Below, one piece after another: positions 60,059 to 64,000 of a stretch of DNA of 64,000 nt. The notes beneath the pieces were generated by a model that searched no databases, had not been told where the DNA came from, and saw only the letters and a list, made by a program, of their open reading frames with translations. The DNA is taken from positions 2,604,001 to 2,668,000 of the forward strand of contig OY776214.1 of assembly GCA_963675425.1 (NCBI GenBank), in the 5' to 3' direction. Source of the stretch: Sporobacter sp963675425 (lineage in GTDB: Bacteria; Bacillota; Clostridia; Oscillospirales; Oscillospiraceae). The position numbers and the translations under genes were made by a program. Position 1 is the stretch's first letter. The number at the start of each line of letters is the position of its first letter.

Positions 60059-61720
60059 TTATTCGACGATGGCGCCCTTTTCGGCCGACGAGACGTAGCG
60101 CATATACCGGCCAATATAGCCGCCGAATTCCTTTTTCGGCTTGAGTGTCATTTCCTTTTTGCGCGTTTCAAGCTCCTGCTCGGAGATCTCAAGGTCAAGC
60201 TTATACTCGGGAATATTGATTGAGATCATGTCGCCCTCTTTGACGTAGGCGATGTTGCCGCCGCTTTGCGCTTCGGGGGAGATGTGGCCGATGGCCGCGC
60301 CGCGCGTCGCGCCGGAGAACCGGCCGTCCGTGACTAGCGCTACCTGCTTGTCGAGCCCCATACCGGCGATAGCGGAGGTGGGGGAGAGCATCTCCCGCAT
60401 GCCGGGTCCGCCGGCCGGGCCCTCGTAACGGATCACGACGACGTCACCGGGGACGATTTTTCCGCCGAAGATAGCGTCGCGCGCGTCGTCCTCGGTGTCA
60501 AAGACGCGGGCCGGCCCTTTATGCACCAGCATATCTTCACTGACGGCGCTGCGCTTCACGACGGCGCCCTTTGGTGCCAGTGACCCGAAGAGGATCGCCA
60601 GGCCTCCCGTCTGGGAATAAGGATTGTCAATATCGCGGATAACCGTGTTGTTTGTGACTTTGACGCCCTTGAGGTTTTCGGCAATCGTTTTGCCGGTCGC
60701 TGTTATGAGAGACGTGTCCAGGAAGTCCTTCTTAACCAGCTCGCTCATAACGGCCTGTACACCGCCGTCGGCGTAAAGGTCCTGCAGATGATGCGGGCCG
60801 GCCGGGGCCAGTTTGCAGAGGTTCGGCGTCTTCTGAGAGATTTCGTTAATCAGCGGGAGGCTGTACGGAACGCCGGCCTCGTGAGCGATGGCCGCTAAAT
60901 GCAATACGGTATTGGTGGAGCAGCCGAGCGCCATATCGACGGTCAGCGCGTTCATCATAGCTTTTTCATTGAGTATATCGAGCGCCCGGATATTTTTTTC
61001 GAGCAGCTCCATGATCTTCTCGCCGGCGGCCTTGGCCAGCCGTGTACGCGCGGCATAAACGGCCGGGATAGAGCCGTTGCCCGGCAGCGCGATGCCGATG
61101 GCCTCGCTCAGGCAGTTCATGGAGTTTGCCGTAAACATGCCGGAGCACGAGCCGCACCCGGGACAGGCGTTGTCCTCGTAATATTGAAGCTCCTCGTCGC
61201 CGAACTTGCCAACCGTATGGCTGCCCACGGCCTCAAATACGCTGTTGAGATCCATGGGCTTGCCGGCTGTGTCGTTGATGGACAGCATCGGACCGCCGGA
61301 AACGAAAATTGAAGGGAGATTCAATCTTGCGGCTGCCATGAGCATGCCGGGGATAATCTTGTCGCAGTTGGGGATGAAGACCAGCGCGTCAAAGCAGTGC
61401 GCGCGCACCATGCATTCGACGCTGTCCGCCACGATTTCGCGGGAGGCCAGAGAGTATTTCATGCCCTCGTGGCCCATGGCGATACCGTCGCAGATGCCGA
61501 TGGTGTTAAACTCGATCGGCGTGCCGCCGGCGGCCAGCACGCCGTCCTTGACGGCGCGGGCGATTGTCTCAAGATGAATATGGCCCGGAACGATTTCGTT
61601 GAAGGAGTTGACGATACCGATGATCGGCTTTCTGATCTGGCCGTCCGTCAGGCCTGTGGCCTTAAGCAGGGAGCGGTGCGGGGCTCTGGCGACGCCTTCC
61701 TTGATCTGATCGCTTCTCAT
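60059..61720 (-). CDS. ilvD: Dihydroxy-acid dehydratase
   Basis: 553 residues. Fe-S dehydratase giving 2-ketoisovalerate and 2-keto-3-methylvalerate. Cluster ligands in PNCDKIIPGM and CPGCGSCSGMFTANSM, and GRFSGATRGAAIGHISPEA near the C-terminus. It overlaps ilvC by four bases. Complete and of usual length. Confidence 0.97.
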   Translation of the reverse strand: MRSDQIKEGVARAPHRSLLKATGLTDGQIRKPIIGIVNSFNEIVPGHIHLETIARAVKDGVLAAGGTPIEFNTIGICDGIAMGHEGMKYSLASREIVADSVECMVRAHCFDALVFIPNCDKIIPGMLMAAARLNLPSIFVSGGPMLSINDTAGKPMDLNSVFEAVGSHTVGKFGDEELQYYEDNACPGCGSCSGMFTANSMNCLSEAIGIALPGNGSIPAVYAARTRLAKAAGEKIMELLEKNIRALDILNEKAMMNALTVDMALGCSTNTVLHLAAIAHEAGVPYSLPLINEISQKTPNLCKLAPAGPHHLQDLYADGGVQAVMSELVKKDFLDTSLITATGKTIAENLKGVKVTNNTVIRDIDNPYSQTGGLAILFGSLAPKGAVVKRSAVSEDMLVHKGPARVFDTEDDARDAIFGGKIVPGDVVVIRYEGPAGGPGMREMLSPTSAIAGMGLDKQVALVTDGRFSGATRGAAIGHISPEAQSGGNIAYVKEGDMISINIPEYKLDLEISEQELETRKKEMTLKPKKEFGGYIGRYMRYVSSAEKGAIVE

Positions 61721-62721
61721 TTGGACTCGCCGTCCTTCTGCCAGCTCATCATTTTACGAAGCTCGGCGCCGGTCTTTTCTACAAGCAGATTCTGTTCCTG
61801 ACGGCGGCGTCCGTTGAAGTTGGGACGATTGGCCTGATTTTCGAGAATCCAGTTGCGGGCAAAGGTGCCGTCCTGAATCTCGGAGAGAACTTTCTTCATT
61901 TCTTTTCTGGTGTCATCGGTAATGATGCGCTTGCCGATGCTGTAGTCGCCGTACTCAGCCGTGTCGCTGATGGAGTAGCGCATAAAGTTTAAGCCGCCCT
62001 TGATAACAAGGTCAATGATGAGCTTCATCTCATGGACACACTCGAAATAAGCATTTTCCGGTGCGTAACCCGCTTCAACAAGCGTATCGAACCCGGCTTT
62101 CATCAGTTCGGAGACGCCGCCGCAGAGAACGGCCTGTTCGCCGAAGAGGTCCGTCTCGGTTTCCTCGCGGAAGGTTGTCTCAAGGATGCCGCCGCGCGCG
62201 CCGCCGATGCCGTATGCGTAAGCCAGCGCGATGTCCCGCGCCTTGCCGGTGGCGTTCTGATAAACAGCGACGAGGCACGGTACGCCCTTGCCCTCCTCGT
62301 ATTGGCTGCGGACCGTGTGGCCGGGGCCCTTGGGAGCGATCATGATGACGTCGATGTCTTCGGGAGGAACGATCTGGCCGAAGTGGATGTTGAAGCCGTG
62401 CGCAAAAGCGAGCGCCGCGCCGCTTTTAAGGTTGGGGGCAATGTCGTTTTTGTACATAGCGGCCTGCTTCTCGTCGTTGATGAGGATCATAACGATGTCG
62501 GCAGCCTTGACGGCGTCCGCCGTAACCATGACCTTGAGGCCCGCGGCCTCGGCTGTGGCAATAGACTTGGAGCCGGCATACAGGCCCACGATAACGTCCG
62601 CACCGCTGTCCTTGAGGTTAAGCGCATGTGCGTGGCCCTGACTGCCGTAGCCGATAATCGTTACCGTTTTTCCCTTGAGTACGCTGAAATCACAGTCCTT
62701 CTCATAAAACATGTTTGCCAT
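61717..62721 (-). CDS. ilvC: Ketol-acid reductoisomerase
   Basis: 334 residues, class I (short) form. N-terminal Rossmann motif GYGSQGHAHALNLKDSG, then MIAPKGPGHTVRSQY and the C-terminal knotted domain with ETFREETETDLFGEQ-like sequence (TTFREETETDLFGEQ). NADPH-dependent conversion of acetolactate and acetohydroxybutyrate. AGGAGG precedes the ATG. The 146-base gap to ilvN contains a hairpin. Confidence 0.97.
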   Translation of the reverse strand: MANMFYEKDCDFSVLKGKTVTIIGYGSQGHAHALNLKDSGADVIVGLYAGSKSIATAEAAGLKVMVTADAVKAADIVMILINDEKQAAMYKNDIAPNLKSGAALAFAHGFNIHFGQIVPPEDIDVIMIAPKGPGHTVRSQYEEGKGVPCLVAVYQNATGKARDIALAYAYGIGGARGGILETTFREETETDLFGEQAVLCGGVSELMKAGFDTLVEAGYAPENAYFECVHEMKLIIDLVIKGGLNFMRYSISDTAEYGDYSIGKRIITDDTRKEMKKVLSEIQDGTFARNWILENQANRPNFNGRRRQEQNLLVEKTGAELRKMMSWQKDGESK

Positions 62722-62777
62722 TTTAAAATTCCTCCTAAATAATATCTTGTAGTTGTATCACAAAAGCCGGGCGAAGG

Positions 62778-62796
62778 GGCGGACCTTCCGTCCGCC
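62778..62796 (-). other. Hairpin in the ilvN-ilvC gap
   Basis: Seven-bp stem GGCGGAC/GTCCGCC with loop CTTCC. Flanking GGGGCGGAT-type sequences suggest a small repeat; it may tune the level of downstream mRNA. No U-run. Confidence 0.45.
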
Positions 62797-62867
62797 TTTA
62801 TAGACGGATAATGTTTTGGTGGTACCTGGTGCAGGACGAATATTTATCCGCCCCTTATTTGGGTGTA

Positions 62868-63371
62868 TCAGTCATTTTCCAGATAATACGTGCTGCGTCC
62901 GAGCGCCGTGGGGCCGGTGCGCGCCATCTCAATGATCCGGTATTGGCGCAAATAATCCAAAAATGCGTTGAGCTTATACGTTTCACCGGTGATCTCCACG
63001 GACATGGAGTCGGGTGAGAGGTCGACGACGGTAGCGCGGTAGGCGTTGACGGCTTCCATCAGCTCAGGAAGCATGCCCTTTTCGAGAGCGACCTTGACGA
63101 TCATGAGCTCCCGGATAACGATCCGGTCCGGCTGCATGATCTGGACCTTCCGCACGTCCTGCAGCTTCTGCAATTGTTTGACAATTTGATCCTTCATATA
63201 CTCGTCGCCCCAGGAGACGATCGTCATGCGCGAGAGCTTCGGGTCTTCCGTCTCGCCGACGGTGAGGCTGTCGATATTAAAGGCCCGCCGCGAGAACAGG
63301 GAAGATACGCGCGTCAGGACACCGGAATGGTTGTTGACGAGCAGGGAAACAATGATTTGCTGGTTTTGCAT
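62868..63371 (-). CDS. ilvN: Acetolactate synthase, small regulatory subunit
   Basis: 167 residues. Begins with an ACT domain (LLVNNHSGVLTRVSSLFSRRAFNIDSLTVG) that binds valine for feedback inhibition, then the C-terminal domain (AVNAYRATVVDLSPDSMSVEITG). It activates and regulates the large subunit encoded just upstream (13 bases). Confidence 0.95.
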   Translation of the reverse strand: MQNQQIIVSLLVNNHSGVLTRVSSLFSRRAFNIDSLTVGETEDPKLSRMTIVSWGDEYMKDQIVKQLQKLQDVRKVQIMQPDRIVIRELMIVKVALEKGMLPELMEAVNAYRATVVDLSPDSMSVEITGETYKLNAFLDYLRQYRIIEMARTGPTALGRSTYYLEND

Positions 63372-63384
63372 AACGCGCTCCTCC

Positions 63385-64000
63385 TTATCGTAAGATGATA
63401 TCGTTGATGCTGCCGCCGGCCGGGATCATGGGCAGCACGCGTTCGTCGCTGTCAATCGTGCAGTGGATGAGAGCGGGACCGTCGCATTTAAAGGCCTCTT
63501 CAAGGCAATTTTCGTAGCCTTCGATGGTGTCGGCATGGAAACCAGTCGCGCCGAAAGCCTCTGCCAGCTTTACGTAATCAGTTTTCCGGTTAAGTGTCGT
63601 GTTGGAATACCGTCCGTCGAAAAACAGCGTCTGCCACTGGCGAACCATGCCCAGCGCGTTATTGTCTAAAACGATGACGACAAGCGGGAGCTTGTTGGAA
63701 ACGGCTGTAGCCATTTCGTTTAAATTCATGTGGAAGCTGCCGTCGCTCGTAAACAGAACCGTACGCTTTTTGCCGCTGCCGATGCAGGAGCCGATGGAAG
63801 CGCCCATGCCGAAACCCATCGTGCCCAAGCCGCCGCTGGTGACAAAAGTGCGCGGCTTTTTAAACTGATAGTACTGCGTCGTCCACATTTGGTGCTGGCC
63901 GACGTCGGTTGCCACAATGTTTTCGCCGTTTATACGGCTGGCACCCTCGATGATGGACTGGGGCGTGAGAATGTTCGGATTCATCTCCAGATTGTTGTCG
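63385..64000 (-). CDS. ilvB: Acetolactate synthase, large subunit (C-terminal part)
   Basis: Only the last 205 residues are in the window; the frame is open through the edge, so the ATG at 63984 is internal. Thiamine diphosphate motif FTSDGSFHMNLNEMATAV (GDG-NN type, here SDGS..LDNN), GLGTMGFGMGAS and the QWQTLFFDGRYSNT region identify the catalytic subunit. It condenses pyruvate to acetolactate and pyruvate with 2-ketobutyrate. It is upstream of all other operon genes visible here; the operon promoter and any leader lie outside the window. Confidence 0.94.
   Translation of the reverse strand, partial: DNNLEMNPNILTPQSIIEGASRINGENIVATDVGQHQMWTTQYYQFKKPRTFVTSGGLGTMGFGMGASIGSCIGSGKKRTVLFTSDGSFHMNLNEMATAVSNKLPLVVIVLDNNALGMVRQWQTLFFDGRYSNTTLNRKTDYVKLAEAFGATGFHADTIEGYENCLEEAFKCDGPALIHCTIDSDERVLPMIPAGGSINDIILR

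Overview
This window looks like chromosomal DNA from a spore-forming, anaerobic Gram-positive bacterium of the class Clostridia, probably near the Oscillospiraceae/Ruminococcaceae. The evidence is a Tlp-type small spore protein, a SleB-type cortex hydrolase fragment, lipoprotein signal peptides, consensus AGGAGG ribosome sites, rubredoxin, a two-gene SmsCB Fe-S assembly system, a CD1871A-type CXXC miniprotein and several [4Fe-4S] radical enzymes. The lineage is inferred from gene content, not from a marker search. I saw no rRNA, tRNA, CRISPR array or prophage.

Layout. 0-10 kb: an osmotic-stress region with lysine 2,3-aminomutase and beta-lysine acetyltransferase (N-epsilon-acetyl-beta-lysine synthesis) divergent from a glycine-betaine-type ABC transporter, then a hairpin-rich non-coding element and a three-gene TRAP transporter. 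10-20 kb: a NimA-like flavoprotein, a membrane-anchored MutS-like ATPase, a LuxR-type two-component system divergent from a three-gene ABC exporter with a clear palindromic operator between them, an aminotransferase, a membrane protein and an IS200-type transposon. 20-29 kb: a thiol-redox operon (trxA, trxB, TlpA-like lipoprotein, CXXC miniprotein, membrane ferredoxin), divergent from smsCB; then rubredoxin, Tlp, a LytS-sensor histidine kinase and an HD-GYP response regulator.

29-38 kb: AmmeMemoRadiSam genes (radical SAM enzyme plus fused Memo-AMMECR1 protein), downstream of a GNAT, a PAP2-like and a HAD gene; then a zinc-ribbon surface protein, a lipoprotein and a membrane-anchored EEP phosphohydrolase. 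38-46 kb: ppx and ppk1 for polyphosphate; an IS1182 remnant; a TetR regulator; a radical SAM/SPASM enzyme divergent from what appears to be its own cysteine-less paralogue; a DUF169 protein. 46-49 kb: a DUF134 regulator, MBL hydrolase, Mrp ATPase and NifX-like protein in one operon. 49-53 kb: miscellaneous genes and an ECF sigma/anti-sigma pair.

53.5-64 kb: a branched-chain amino acid operon on the minus strand, transcribed ilvB-ilvN-ilvC-ilvD-leuA-cimA-leuC-leuD-leuB. It supplies valine, leucine and (through citramalate) isoleucine, and is interrupted by repeat elements on either side of leuA-cimA.

Most unusual observations: the radical SAM pseudoenzyme pair at 42.7-45.3 kb with palindromic TetR-like sites; the long nested-hairpin element at 6.17-6.41 kb; two separately decayed IS1182 5' ends, each a hairpin plus the first transposase codons, lying at operon 3' ends; and the clustered poorly characterised systems (AmmeMemoRadiSam, SmsCB, CD1871A-type redox operon, DUF134-Mrp-NifX).
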